A stretch of 64,000 nt of DNA from Pseudevernia furfuracea (Eukaryota; Ascomycota; Lecanoromycetes; Lecanorales; Parmeliaceae): assembly GCA_022315425.1 (NCBI GenBank), contig JAIUPT010000040.1:682001-746000 (forward strand), in the 5' to 3' direction. Position 1 is the stretch's first letter. The number at the start of each line of letters is the position of its first letter. The notes under the pieces are model-generated. The model did no database searches, was not told where the DNA came from, and saw nothing but the letters and a program-made list of their open reading frames with translations. Positions 1-11,329 of this stretch are shown here, in pieces. The position numbers and the translations under genes are program-made.

Positions 1-2229
1 AAGATCTTTATCTTCTTCTTCTTTTTCTCTTTCGTTATGAATTTCTTAGACTTAAAATAAGAAAACTTGATTTAGCATTTAACAGAGAAATGTCTGAATT
101 TGCGATCAGCTGCCTTACACGAAGAACAGGTCTCACGATTAATGTTAGAGTCGTCGAGATTATTGAAAGTAGCTTGTTTGTCTTTGTTCTTATCGTTACG
201 AACGACATATATAATTAATTCTTTTTCTTTGAAGAAGATTCTGACTTCTTCGTTCACGACGATCACGATAATCTCTTAAAACTTGACGAACTTGTTCTCA
301 AAGAGATCATGATTTTGAGTGTAACTTGACTCGAATATGTCGTAAGAGTCGTCAAGTCTTATAAGAAAAATTAGAATTCGCAGAGACTTCGAAATAACGA
401 GAAATTTATAAAGACTGATGATGTCGAAGATGATCTTGCGAAAGTTCTTTTCATATTAACGAACTCTCTCTTCTTCAAGAGTGAGATCGAATATTTAACG
501 CATTAATTCTCTATAGAGATTCGTACTCTTAGACTAATAGTTCTTGATTAGAGCATCGAGCATAATCTGAGAGTCTTTATCGTCGAATTCGACTTCGACG
601 AGTTCGCGATCGTTATCTTCGAGACGATAAAAGATAGCGATGTAGACTCTATAATTAATAATCGTATTAAAGAGAACAAGGTTGTTAAGCATTAATCAAT
701 TATTGATATTCTACTTTCATCGACGATATTTTAGATTGAACTTCAAAATAACAATAAAGTTTAGAAAAAAAGCGCTTCTCTCTTCGAGAGAGTCAGTCGC
801 TAAAATTACTAGAGCTGACATATTTCTTATAACGCCTTATGCGCTTGATTCTTCGTCGATTATAGATGCTAAGAATTACTAAGAAGGTTTCTGAGAGCGA
901 CACGTACGATATGAATAGTAACGACGATAATGCTCAAACGAAAGACTTAGCTTGAGAGATAACTGAGACGATAAAGAACGAAGATCTTGAAGTCGAAGAA
1001 GTCGAAGTCGAAGAAGTAAGATTCAGAGAACTTTTGACACGAAGATCGAATAACTTAGTGTCACTTAAGACACTAAGAATATCTTCGTTAACTTCGAATT
1101 GAAAGTCGACACTGCTAACGTTCGCGAAAGCAGTGAGAGTGAAATAGATACTCTAATCTTCGTTAGAGTTCTCGAGAGTCTTATCGATATCTAACAACTT
1201 TTGCTGCTGATCTTCGAGTTCTTATACGAGAAATAAGAAGTGCTTATGCTTGAATCTTCGATAGATACGAACGATATTATTGAGATGAAAGGTACTTAGA
1301 GACAAGAAAGATTTAAATTGATCTAATTTTCGTTGAGACTGTATCGAAGACAATTACTAAAGACGTGCAGATCTTCGAAGGGAAATAACGTTCTTCTTAT
1401 GCTGAGTCTTCGACAAAGACTCGAATTCAGAATAGTCGCTTCGATGACTATCGTCGTGAAATGAAGTCATATTCGACGACAGAATAAAGTCGAATGGCGA
1501 TAAAAAGAATTCGATGACTGAGCCCCAGCCCTCTTCTTCAGAGAACTTGTAAGGTCGAAAGATCTATCTCAATAAGAAATCCTTGTTGTTTTGATCCTCA
1601 ATAGACGTATACGCGCTCTGAGTAGAGGTTTGTCGATGACTAATCAACTCTGAAGTGTGATCAGACGATTTGATGCTGAAGTCCAGCCTCTTGAGTCGTT
1701 ATAATTGATTCGATTCACGTAAACGCTTTATCAACGCTGAAGCGATATACATCGCGAGAGGAATGTTCTCGTTGAGCGTGTTTAACGTGTCTCACGCAGA
1801 GAAGCTGACAATGTTTCAGAGACCTTAGTGAAATTCGATCGCACGATCGTATAACGAGTTCGACGTTCGACGTTCGATTAGATTCGATATGCCGAGGGTC
1901 GATTTGCGATAGAACTCCCAGCCCCCCGAATTCCAAAGACGATCATTTTATAGAGGGCAATGCTCACCTCAAGAAGATTGAAAAACAGAGTCTCATAGCT
2001 GTCGCGGCGTTCATTGCGATGAACTCGTAATGCTTAGAGATTACTGTGACTCTGATAGATATAGGGTATAAGTGAAACAGTCGCCGAACAAGCTCGAGCT
2101 CATAACCTGTGAAAAATAGGTGATAGGGCACTTAGTTGTTAACTGTAGAATGCTACGAGAGTAAAGAGCGACTATGAGAATGCGCCTTAACGCATCACGT
2201 GACCATGTCACGTGACCCGAATTTTGACA
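1..2229 (-). mobile_element. Copia-A copy 1, 5' part, minus strand, cut by window edge
   Basis: This is the 5' end of a Ty1/copia element read right to left. It has a 5' LTR at 2108-2229, then the primer-binding site, leader, gag and the start of the protease region, leaving the window at base 1. The sequence is the reverse complement of the plus-strand copies at 21139-23370 and 44776-47000. A Cys-rich Gag knuckle (CSSCKAADRKFRHFSVKC) is encoded near 72-130. Stop codons and A/T-rich changes typical of RIP break the reading frame. It abuts the middle of another Copia-A copy at 2230, so it probably inserted into that older copy; the other junction lies outside the window. Confidence 0.85.
2108..2229 (-). 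repeat. Copia-A 5' LTR (copy 1)
   Basis: 122-bp LTR in reverse orientation. On the minus strand it starts TGTCAAAATTC and ends TTTTTCACA. It contains two TCACGTGA palindromes. The primer-binding site (GGTTATGAGCTC on the minus strand) follows directly at about 2096-2107. Confidence 0.9.
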
Positions 2230-5068
2230 GCTTTCAAATATGATCGTTGAGATGAACTTCATCAAGAACATTGCGAAGGAGTATATCTGCGAATATTATA
2301 TCATGGAACGTCAGAAGACTATCTCTTATAATAGTCTCACAGAGTCAGAAACGTAGTCTAACGAATTTGTTTATAGTAATCTCGTAGAGTCTCTATTCTC
2401 TACTGAATTTAATAACTATAAATACTTTATAATATTCAAGAATAATTTTATCTTTTACTTTAAAGTGTACTGTATTCGTCATAAGAGTGAAACGTTTATC
2501 ATGTTCTTACGTTTTAAAGTCTTTCTAGAGTCACGAAGCTATAAGATCTTCTTAAATTATCTTCTTTAGTGCGAAATCAGATAGAAGCTCACTATATCTG
2601 AGAATCTCGAAATAAACGAGACGATCGAACGTTTTGAGCAGATCTTGCTATATAAGATACATTTTATACTATTAAGTTTTTAGCTTAACAAGTCTTTCTA
2701 ATCTAAAATCGTGATCATCATTAATTATTTGATGTTGCGATCCCTCAACGTTCGAATCATTGTAACGTTATTTGAGACTTTTCATTATCGAAAGCTCATT
2801 TTATCTCATCTGCGAACGATTAATTTCATCGTCTATGCGTTGAAGCGTATTTAAAAGAAACTCGTAAATAAAAGCGAAAAGTGTGTTCTTCTGAGATATG
2901 AAGAGAAGTTCATTTTTCGTCTATATAATCTCATCAAGAAGAAGATTATTCGAGTTAATAATGTTTACTTCGTTAAGAAGCGTTTCTTGATTGTGAATCT
3001 CGAAGAAAAAACGAACGCTTATAAGCTCTCGATTAAGCGATAACGTTTTCATATATTAATATTCGCTGTAGAGAAGACACTTAATGAATAGCGTATTACT
3101 AATATTTCGAAAGACATTGTCTTTATTATAAAGCCCTCAACGACTATATCTGCATCTGCAATAAACAGATCAAGATCAAATTTCCTATAATTAGCTGAAA
3201 AGCAGACGTCTATATCAAAGCCCTCGTCTCTCGCACGAGTCGTATTATCGATCGCGTTCGCGCGAGCCTCTCGATCAATTACTGTATTATTAGCTATCGA
3301 AAGAATAACTCGTTCCCTCACTATCGTCGAAATAATTCGCGAAGATCTCGAGCTAAGTGCGATTCAAAGAGTACTTCTTGATCATCTCGACATTACGATT
3401 TCGAATCTACGAGATCTATCATCTGACCCTCTCTCGAGAATATTCGCGACCTTTGCGTTATTAACGAATCATGTTAATAAGTCGAATATTTTCGAGCCGA
3501 CGATCTATTAATAGATTATTTTCAATCAACTCTCTCGTATACACTGAGAGCTCGTTATACAAGACGAATATAAATCTCTTATGAACAACAATACTTGATG
3601 TCTGATTCAGACGCCTTCAGGTACTCATATTCTAAGAGGTCGCTGAATTTATATCGTGAAGCGAGGTCTCGCTGAGAAAGTCACTCGCTATAAGGTTCGC
3701 TGAGTGATTCGAGATTTCGAATAACAGAAGGGTCGTGATTATCATAACACGTTCGTCTTAGTGATCAAGCTTATGAGTTATAAGGCGATCTTTGTTCTAA
3801 TAGCGATTCTAAACTAAAACGTGAAACAAATGAACGTCAAAATCGTCTTTCTTTACGATAACGTTTAAGAGACGATTTATATGCGACAGTTCGATAATTT
3901 CAGCAAGAACGATATCAAAGTTTATAAGCTGAATAAGACTCTCTATGAACTCAAGCAATCTCTTAGAATTTAATATCAGCACTTCTCGAAGTATATAAAG
4001 AAACTCGAACTAATATTTATCGAATCGAACGAGAGTGTCTTTATGAACGTCAAGAAGAGCATTACTATAACCCTCTATGTGAACGATGTATTAATTATCG
4101 ACCTTAGCAAAATCGGCATTTAGCGCATCAAAAAGGCCCTTAATGACAAGTTTTACATGTTCGACTTGAGACCTTGCGTCTATTATTTAGACATGATCGT
4201 TAAAAGAGATCGTGTCGTCGACATTCTTCGTCTGGGACAAGCAGTCTATGTTACTCGTTTCTTAAAGCATTTCAACTGCTGAAGTCTTAATTCAGTCTTC
4301 ACGTCTCTAAAAATCAGTCGTAAGCTACAATCTGCGAAAGAGGGCTATGTTGCCTCGAGAAAGCTGTGCGAGAATTATCAATTCGTCGTGAGATCCCTCA
4401 TGTATATCATGTTAGAAACTCGTTCTAATATCGCCTATGCTGTCTCTCTTATCAGCCGCTATTCAGTCAATCCGATTCAGACACACTAAAATGCAGTGAT
4501 TCGAATCTTTCGATATCTTAGAGACACGATGCACTACGAACTCGTGTACAAAGAATTTCTTTAAGTTCTTATCGAATATACCGATTCCGATTGAGCTAAC
4601 GACTCGACTCGAAGGTCTATCTCCGACTATCTATTCAACGTCGATAGCGGCGCCATTAGCTGATTATCAAAGCGTCAAGTCATCGTCGCGTTATTCACTT
4701 GCGAAGTCGAGTATATCGATTAAACGTTAATTATCAAAGAAGTTATTTAATTAAAAACTCTTCTTAATCAACTTCTGCAGCCCCGAGACTCTAATTCGAA
4801 GATCATTATAATCTTCGACGACAATCAAGACGCAATTACTCTCATTAAGAACGCTTAGTTTTATGCTCGTATCAAGCACATTGATATCGCTTATCATTTC
4901 GTGCGTGAAAAAGTCAATAACGACATCGTGAACATGCAATTCGTACTCACGAATAAACAAATAATCGACGATCTCATTAAAGCTCTCTGCCTCGACAAAT
5001 TCGTTATCTTTCGCGATGCTCTTAAAGTGAAATCAGTCTCAGAATATTCTCTCAGCGTCAAAGACTAA
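2230..5068 (+). pseudogene. Copia-A pol remnant (integrase-RT-RNase H)
   Basis: Broken polyprotein reading frame. The RT catalytic box is recognisable as LYVNDVLI near 4074-4100, with Asn replacing the first catalytic Asp of YVDD. An RNase H-like segment lies near 4780-4980. The frame is interrupted by numerous stops, all explicable as C-to-T or G-to-A changes. No intact product is expected. Confidence 0.8.
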
Positions 5069-5319
5069 TTCTCAGCGCTCTTGCTTTTAATCTGAAGTCG
5101 TTAATTTCAGAGAAGTGACGTTATTCATCTTATCTATAAACGTTAGATCTTTAGTTTTCTTTCACTGCTTCTTGTTTCACTCTCTTATATATTCATCGAC
5201 CTCGTTTTGATAGAAATTGAGTGTGCATCAGATCTATTTCAAAGAAAACTTTCAAAAAACCGCCTTTTTTCGGAAAATGGAAGTTTTATATGAAGGACCA
5301 AAACGGATTTTTACATGTC

Positions 5320-5418
5320 TTCGAATTTGACATAGTCGTTTTCAGAACTTGGTTCGAATTTGACATAGTCGTTTTCAGAACTTGGTTCGAATTTGACATA
5401 GTCGTTTTTAGAACTTGG
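5320..5418 (+). repeat. 33-bp tandem repeat, 3 copies, in Copia-A 3' region
   Basis: Three consecutive 33-bp units beginning TTCGAATTTGACATAGTCG and ending AGAACTTGG. Copies 3, 6, 8 and 9 have two units at the same place, so the unit number varies within the family. It lies between the pol stop and the 3' LTR, before a purine-rich GCGAAGGGGAG tract that is the likely polypurine primer. Confidence 0.9.
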
Positions 5419-5527
5419 TTTCTTCACTTTTGTGAACCGGACTTCGCGCTAACCCGATTGGGGTTTTTTGCGTCGCGAAGTGCGAAAATCGTGTTTTCGC
5501 ATTTTTGAGTATGCGAGCGAAGGGGAG

Positions 5528-5649
5528 TGTCAAAATTCGGGTCACGTGACATGATCACGTGATGCGCTAAGGCGCATCCTCATAGTCGCTCTTTACTCTC
5601 GTAGCATTCTATAGTTAACAACTAAGTGTCCTACCACCTATTTTTGACA
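5528..5649 (+). repeat. Copia-A 3' LTR (copy 2)
   Basis: 122-bp LTR from TGTCAAAATT to ATTTTTGACA, preceded directly by the purine tract AAGGGGAG. Confidence 0.9.
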
Positions 5650-6330
5650 ACTTGAAACGATGAGACGCGTGATGGGATTTGGATCGCGGCGTATTAATCT
5701 CATAATCCTTAATCAAGGCTACGATTTGCTGATTCAGCGAAGTACGATGTGACGGCGAGAGACTTCTTCGACGACGGATGGACTGGCTGTCCCGATCGAG
5801 GCCTCAGAGGCCGACGCCTTTGAAGTAACATCACGTGATAAGGTTTCTAAAACGGCTAAGCGACGGGCAGAACGTTTTTTCGTAACACTCTGAGATTTTG
5901 ATGTCACTGAGACAGTGATCTTCTTGATCGATGTCTTTGATGTGATCTTCTTTGAGAAAGACGTCTTCTGGAACGTCTTTTGAGCGGGGTTGATCGCTCT
6001 AGAACGAGTTGTCATAGCTGCGAGGGCCATTGAACGATGAGATACGATGTGAGTGATCTAGTAATAGAAGAATGTGCTAATGAGAGTAGAATACGAGGTC
6101 AGGTGATAGCGTGTTGCTTACGTGTCTACGAAAGAATGCTATTGCTCTGAAAGAGATCAATTCGAATGAAGAGTCAAACGCAGGTGGAATGCAGCTACTT
6201 ATACTGCTTTCAAATGAGACCTGTCCCCTGCAAAGGACACGTCTATCAAATTCATAAATAGCATGCAATCAACATGCTATACGCGAGTGCGAGATTAAGG
6301 CTCACTAACTCTCTGTCAAGTCGGGTCAAT
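5650..6330 (-). other. Less mutated island with a small minus-strand ORF
   Basis: Between a Copia-A LTR and the truncated Gypsy-1 is about 680 bp that lacks the strong A/T drift of its neighbours. On the minus strand it holds a TATA-like TATAAGTAGC (about 6196-6205) and an open frame at 5734-6030. That frame encodes 98 residues rich in Ser, Thr, Lys and Arg with no family I recognise. The frame may have continued left before the Copia insertion. It could be the 5' end of a broken gene or the LTR plus gag start of another retroelement. Confidence 0.4.
5734..6030 (-). CDS. Hypothetical Ser/Thr/Lys-rich ORF, possibly truncated
   Basis: 98-residue ORF starting MALAAMTTRSRAINPAQ. Low complexity, strongly basic first half (SKKITSKTS, KKRSARR), more acidic end. 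No signal peptide, membrane segment or catalytic motif is visible. A TATA-like element lies about 170 bp upstream on the same strand, which favours a real transcript start, but nothing else supports function. It could be a gag N-terminus or a chance ORF. Confidence 0.25.
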   Translation of the reverse strand: MALAAMTTRSRAINPAQKTFQKTSFSKKITSKTSIKKITVSVTSKSQSVTKKRSARRLAVLETLSRDVTSKASASEASIGTASPSVVEEVSRRHIVLR

Positions 6331-6399
6331 TAAGTAATAGAAGTCTGCTTAACAAGTAATAGACTCACTAAGAATCATTTCATATCGATGCGTTTGAAA

Positions 6400-9300
6400 T
6401 TAAGATAATAACCTTGCTTGTCTTTTTCGTTATCGACATAATGTAATCAAGATCAGAGAAAGAGAGAGTCTTTGACAAGGTCAAGATAAAGTCGATAATG
6501 ATTATATGAAATGAACGTGACGAAGTGTATATTGACTGCAGCTAGTTATAAGACGAATATCAAAAAGTCTAATATAATTAATAGTGAGAACAGTGACGAA
6601 GATATTTATATAATTTAATAAACATGTTAAAGATGTAAATATCACGCGTTAACTTCTTATGAGTACGAGCATAGTCTAAATATTTTATTTTATTATGAAT
6701 TAGCTTAAAGATCTCATATTTTAATATCTTTGTTGACACGTATAGTCGTATTTCAATCTTAGAATCGTCGAAGTAGAGTAAATCGTTAATGAGCTTATAT
6801 AATAGTCTAACAGCATTCTCCTCTAGCTCTATATTTGTCTTAACAATAACAATAACTTTAATTCATCTTGATTTATTTTAATAGCTCTTTGTTACTCTGT
6901 TACAAAAGGCTTCACTTACGAATATTATACTAATAGAGAATAAGTTCACAGCGTCTAAAATAAAGTTCTTAGATTAATCTAAGATTGATCGACTTATTAA
7001 TCGTGACAAAGCATCTGACACGATGTTAGTCTTATCAGACTTATATCTAAGCTCAATACGAAATCTCTATAAGTACTCTAAAGCACGAATCAAGCGTAAG
7101 TTGAGCTTTTCGATAAATATGATATTTATGCTATTTTAACGTACGATATCGATAACGACGAAGTGATCTATATAGACGATAATAACCCTTAAGACTATTA
7201 CAGTCTTAATCAAGTGACGAATCTTCTTGATTACTTATACTATGTCAGTCATCTTCAATTCGATTAATTAATATCGAATTTCTGTTGACGTAAGTTGTCT
7301 ATTGAGAAAGAAAATCGACTATAAAGACTTTTGCTTAAGAGCGTCTGTGAAAGACTTTAATAAAGAATCAATGACTGCGAAAGACTTTAATAAGAGATTA
7401 TCGTTCTTGACATAATAGACGTGAGCTTCGAAGTCAAATTTCTTACTAACATTAAGGTTCACATATAATTATCTATAGAAATTATAATAATATAGCATTA
7501 TAATAGAGTCGAAAATTTCTTAAAGTTAATAATAGACATTAAGTTCTTTTGACGTTAACGTTTATAGATATGCTTTATTAACTTCAGATTTGCGAGCACT
7601 CTTCGTAGTGATTCTATAGTTACGATTAAAAAGAATCTTTCGTTCTTATAGTGATTTAACAATAGCGAAGTAATAAAACATATATTGCTTAAGATAGTCT
7701 GTTATATCAAGATAGCGCTCAAGGGCTGTTAAGATACGTGAGAACTCGAGATTGCGAATAACTATAAGCTTGTCTTCTGAGATAGTTAAGCTTAAGATAT
7801 CAATATACTAATTTAACAGATGCACTGAGGGGTACTCGAGAAAGACTTTTATAGATGTTAAGTGAATATTCATATTAGACAATGCTTAAAAGACGAGATT
7901 AAGATGTTTAAGATACTTCTCTAATAACGTGAAGAAGATAACGATGTTATTAACATATGCTCTATTAAAATATCGAAATAATCGAAGAATTCTATCAATT
8001 ATTCTTTGAACATAGACGAGCGAATTGCGATAATTTATAACTAATATATTAAATGTCTCTTAATCACGATGTGAAGAAACGCTCAGACGATATCGATGTT
8101 ATCGTTATATCTATCATTGATAGAAGAAAGCGACGATATCGATAGTCGAAATATGAATGACATTTCGTAACAATGTAAGAATTTCGAATTACATTGACAC
8201 AGAGTAAGCATTAGACACAGTGATCTTATTAAGTGCTTTAATATTAATAATCACTCGATCTTTTGAGTTATCGATAGTCTCTCTTTAAATCACGAAGCAA
8301 GAAAAAGAGAATAATATATTAATTATAATTTATTTTATGCGATCTTGTTTATATAATTTGTCGAAGACTTTGTTAATGACTTTCTTGTCTCTTATATCAA
8401 CGAGATAAACTCGTACTTGATCGATCTTGTAGATCTCTTATCAGTTCTCGACAAGCGAAATTTTTATTCATTGATTTTTTAATACGTTGATAACATTATT
8501 AATATTCTTTTATAGACTTAAAAAGACTTCGATAATCTTCGCAATTTCTGTGATAGTTATTATATCTTTATAAATAATAATATCTGTGAAATAAACAGTC
8601 TTCTTAATGAAAGTGAATATAATATCGTTAAAGGCTGCGATAGCATATATCAATTTCTTAAAGGCCTTCTTGATTAAGAACTTTAATTTGACTTTCTTGA
8701 AAAACTTTTTTGTTAGAGTGACGTGTTTCATATTAATCTGAAAGCATCTCTTAGTTTTATACTTAAGCACTTTATCGAGACAAGCGTGTCTGACAAGTAT
8801 AATAAATAAATTAGTGTCGTTACGAATCATGAGACTTAAGAGACTGTTATCAACGATGCTTATGAAAAGCGTTAGAGTATCTAACTACTTTGATTCGAAG
8901 ATGAGATCTCGTCTCATAAAAAGCTCGACGAATTAAATTAACGTTATTAAGAAGAAGTAAGTCGATACTACATAACGAGTCTTAAAGATAATTACAGTAT
9001 TAATTCTAAAATTCTTAACTATTAAAAACATTGAGATCTAAATATTATAAGACTTAATAATAATTATATTCTTGACGATGTCGAGAATAATTGTCTTAGA
9101 CTTTATAATATTAATTTCGATGAGTGCTTTGATAGAAAGATTATCGATAATATGAGTTTTTCTACGAATCAATATTATCTTCTTATTATTATAACTGAAT
9201 ATATATATATAAGAATAATAATATACTCGCAGACATTATGCTCTTTAATATTTAGCTCTCGAACCTTGATTGAAGACGTTTTCTTGATATCAATATATAA

Positions 9301-9700
9301 GTCTTCGTTCTTAATGGGCTAATTTAGAAAGGCACGATCGATCAGCGATATCGTACATCTCGTGTCAAAGTAGAATTCGTAGAGACGATCTTGATAAATA
9401 AGTAATATCTTTACGGTGACAAAGCGAAATTCTCGAAATGCACGTTTCGAAGTTGATTAATTCTTAACAGTTGACTCAACTATCTGATATAAGAATCTCG
9501 TGATTTCTGCGATAGACTTCGTAATAGCGTGAACAATATAACTGTTTATTAAAGACTTTATAATAATCTAAGCAGTCTAATAACTGCTTATCAAAGACTT
9601 CAAATATTTAATAATGAGATGTTTATAAAGCTTGTTACTAAAGACAAAGATATTCTTACAAATTCGACATATAAGCATTGCAGCTGATTTGAGAGATGCG
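6400..9700 (-). pseudogene. Gypsy-1 pol remnant
   Basis: Minus-strand polyprotein remains with dense stops. The longest open piece, 8510-8830, is the segment between protease and RT. The order RT (right) to integrase (left) is the standard Ty3/gypsy order for a minus-strand element. The RT motif corresponding to FFYQW with a following HRYRL is shared with Gypsy-2 at 14770-14815, so the two are relatives, but the nucleotide sequences differ strongly. Non-functional. Confidence 0.7.
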
Positions 9701-11067
9701 ATAAAGTGAGCTTCGATAATGTTATTTTAATACTTCTAAGAGTTATTCTACTCGTGAAAGCTTTCTATAGATATCTCATTTGCTTAATCGAAGTCTTTCG
9801 CAGACGCGTTATAATAAAATATATTCTCGTATCGCTGATAGTCCTTTTAATCGTTCGACGACATATTTTTTTAATCTTCGTTCGTATAATAGATCTTAGT
9901 GATAAAAAAAGATCTTTTGAATGAATTTTGATTGAAATCTCTATTTTCGTTTCTTAACTAATAGAGGCTCGTGTAGACTCTCTGATTAAAAGACTAATTT
10001 ACGTTTTCGCTCGTGATTTATAATAATAATTTATCATCAGACGATAACTGACTTTATTGTCGTGACTAATATGACTGCTGAAACTAATACTGAGTATTAA
10101 CATTGCTTAAAGATGAAATATTCAGCAAGAGTCTTGTTTGATAAGGTGATCTTGATTGAAATGATCTATTATCGTCGTCATAAGGGTTATTGCTTTTACA
10201 ATAAGGTCGAGAACCTTGATAACTTTCTTTTATTAAACGATACGATATATCACTAAGGGGCTGATGAGAATATTAATCTTGAGAATATTAATCTTGATCT
10301 TAATATTAAGAACGTTATTTTTTAATCTAATTACTGTAACGATGCTGCTGTGACGATGATTTCTTAGATCGATATAAGAGATCTTTCAGCCTCTTATTAA
10401 TAAACGCTCATTATTTATACTTACGATCATCGATCTCTATAAGAAATAAGTCGATGATAAATCGTTTCGTGAAACGTTATAAGTATATTCGTAGACTGAG
10501 CTCGATATTAATATAAATCATATCGAGCTGAGAATCGACATCATTGATATTAGTATTCTTAATTATTCGAAGCATACGCTAAGCAAAGTTATGAGACTCT
10601 CGCTTATTGAAAGCATCTCGTAAAGTGTAACTCTTCTTAAAAAGAGATTTCATGATCACAAAGAATAATTACTTGAAGCGTTTTATAAATAGCTTGAATC
10701 ACTCGTCGACGTTATTATTATAGTTAACAATACGACGTTCAATGTCGAAAATTTCACTGATTCATTAAGATAAAGCACTGTCACGAAGACTTAGTTAAAG
10801 ATTTTCGCGTACGATATCACTCTTAATAAGCACGAATTGCTTAACACGTTTAATGAACAAATAAACGTCACGAAAGAAGATGTTCTTTTTAGTATACTTA
10901 ATAAGATTAACATCGCTATGTATAATCTTATCATCATATTAAGGGTCGAAGAATTTAATCTTATTTGAATTTTATTTTAAAGTCGTGAATGACGTTGACG
11001 TAAAAAACGAAGTATTTATAAAGTTTTTAGCTTTAATAGCTTTTTCTAAAGCAGCAGCGAAAGCAGT

Positions 11068-11072
11068 CATCT
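11068..11072. other. Target site duplication CATCT (left) of Gypsy-2
   Basis: CATCT directly before the 5' LTR is repeated at 18109-18113 directly after the 3' LTR. A 5-bp duplication is normal for Ty3/gypsy integration and proves that Gypsy-2 inserted here as one unit. Confidence 0.9.
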
Positions 11073-11258
11073 TGTTACGATAGGAAGCCTTTGGCAGAAG
11101 GCCTCAGGGGCGCCTTCCTGGGGAAGGACTGGAGAAGCTAGGCTGCACTTGCCCTAGGGCGACTAGCGAGACTAGCGATTATGTACTTAAGTCTCCATCC
11201 TCTCCATAGTTAATGAACATCTTCTACCTTATCACTATTCAGAGTCTGTACCATAACA
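11073..11258 (+). repeat. Gypsy-2 5' LTR
   Basis: 186 bp, TGTTACGATAGG...GTACCATAACA. Contains an inverted GGAAGCC / GGCGCCTTCC region. The primer-binding site should start at 11259 (ATATGATAGCAAC); I could not assign it to a tRNA. Confidence 0.95.
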
Positions 11259-11329
11259 ATATGATAGCAACATCAGCATAGCATCCATTATTGATTGGAT
11301 TGCTAGTATCAGAAGTATCTTCATCATTT

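Larger units (their letters stand above)
2230..5649 (+). mobile_element. Copia-A copy 2, 3' half
   Basis: Plus-strand pol and 3' LTR of a Copia-A element. It starts abruptly inside the region just before the integrase. Integrase, reverse transcriptase and RNase H regions can be followed by alignment with the copies at 24090-27516 and 47740-51176, down to a conserved C-terminus SVKD with stop at 5066-5068. Many in-frame stops (TAG, TAA, TGA at former CAG, CAA, TGG codons) make it non-functional. It is more mutated than copies 3 and 8. The 5' half is probably beyond the left edge, on the far side of copy 1. Confidence 0.85.
6331..11072 (-). mobile_element. Gypsy-1, left part, minus strand, heavily mutated
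   Basis: A very A/T-rich Ty3/gypsy element read right to left. Translating the minus strand across stops gives an integrase core near 6400-6800 (a FHIIIIDFILTLSKTLSFSD-like stretch), an RNase H region, a reverse transcriptase near 7900-8430 (YLVDIRDKKVINKVFDKLYK, then a STIDIVAFFYQ box) and the linker before RT near 8440-8830. The 3' end is missing: the integrase breaks off at about 6400. Gypsy-2 inserted at 11073; the 5' part continues at 18114. Confidence 0.75.

Noticed and set aside
3049..3321. Minus-strand frame MRERVILSIANNTVIDREARANAID, also at 24949-25221
   Set aside because: Antisense to the Copia-A region between integrase and RT; no independent evidence.
4751..4960. Minus-strand frame MFIREYELHVHDVVIDFF, repeated at 26651-26860 and 42013-42222
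   Set aside because: Shadow of the Copia-A RNase H coding strand; it recurs with the element.
5221..5508. Plus-strand frame MCIRSISKKTFKKPPFFGK in the Copia 3' region (also 27121-27375, 42483-42737)
   Set aside because: Lies in the untranslated 3' part over the 33-bp repeat and LTR edge; the open frame follows from the repeat.
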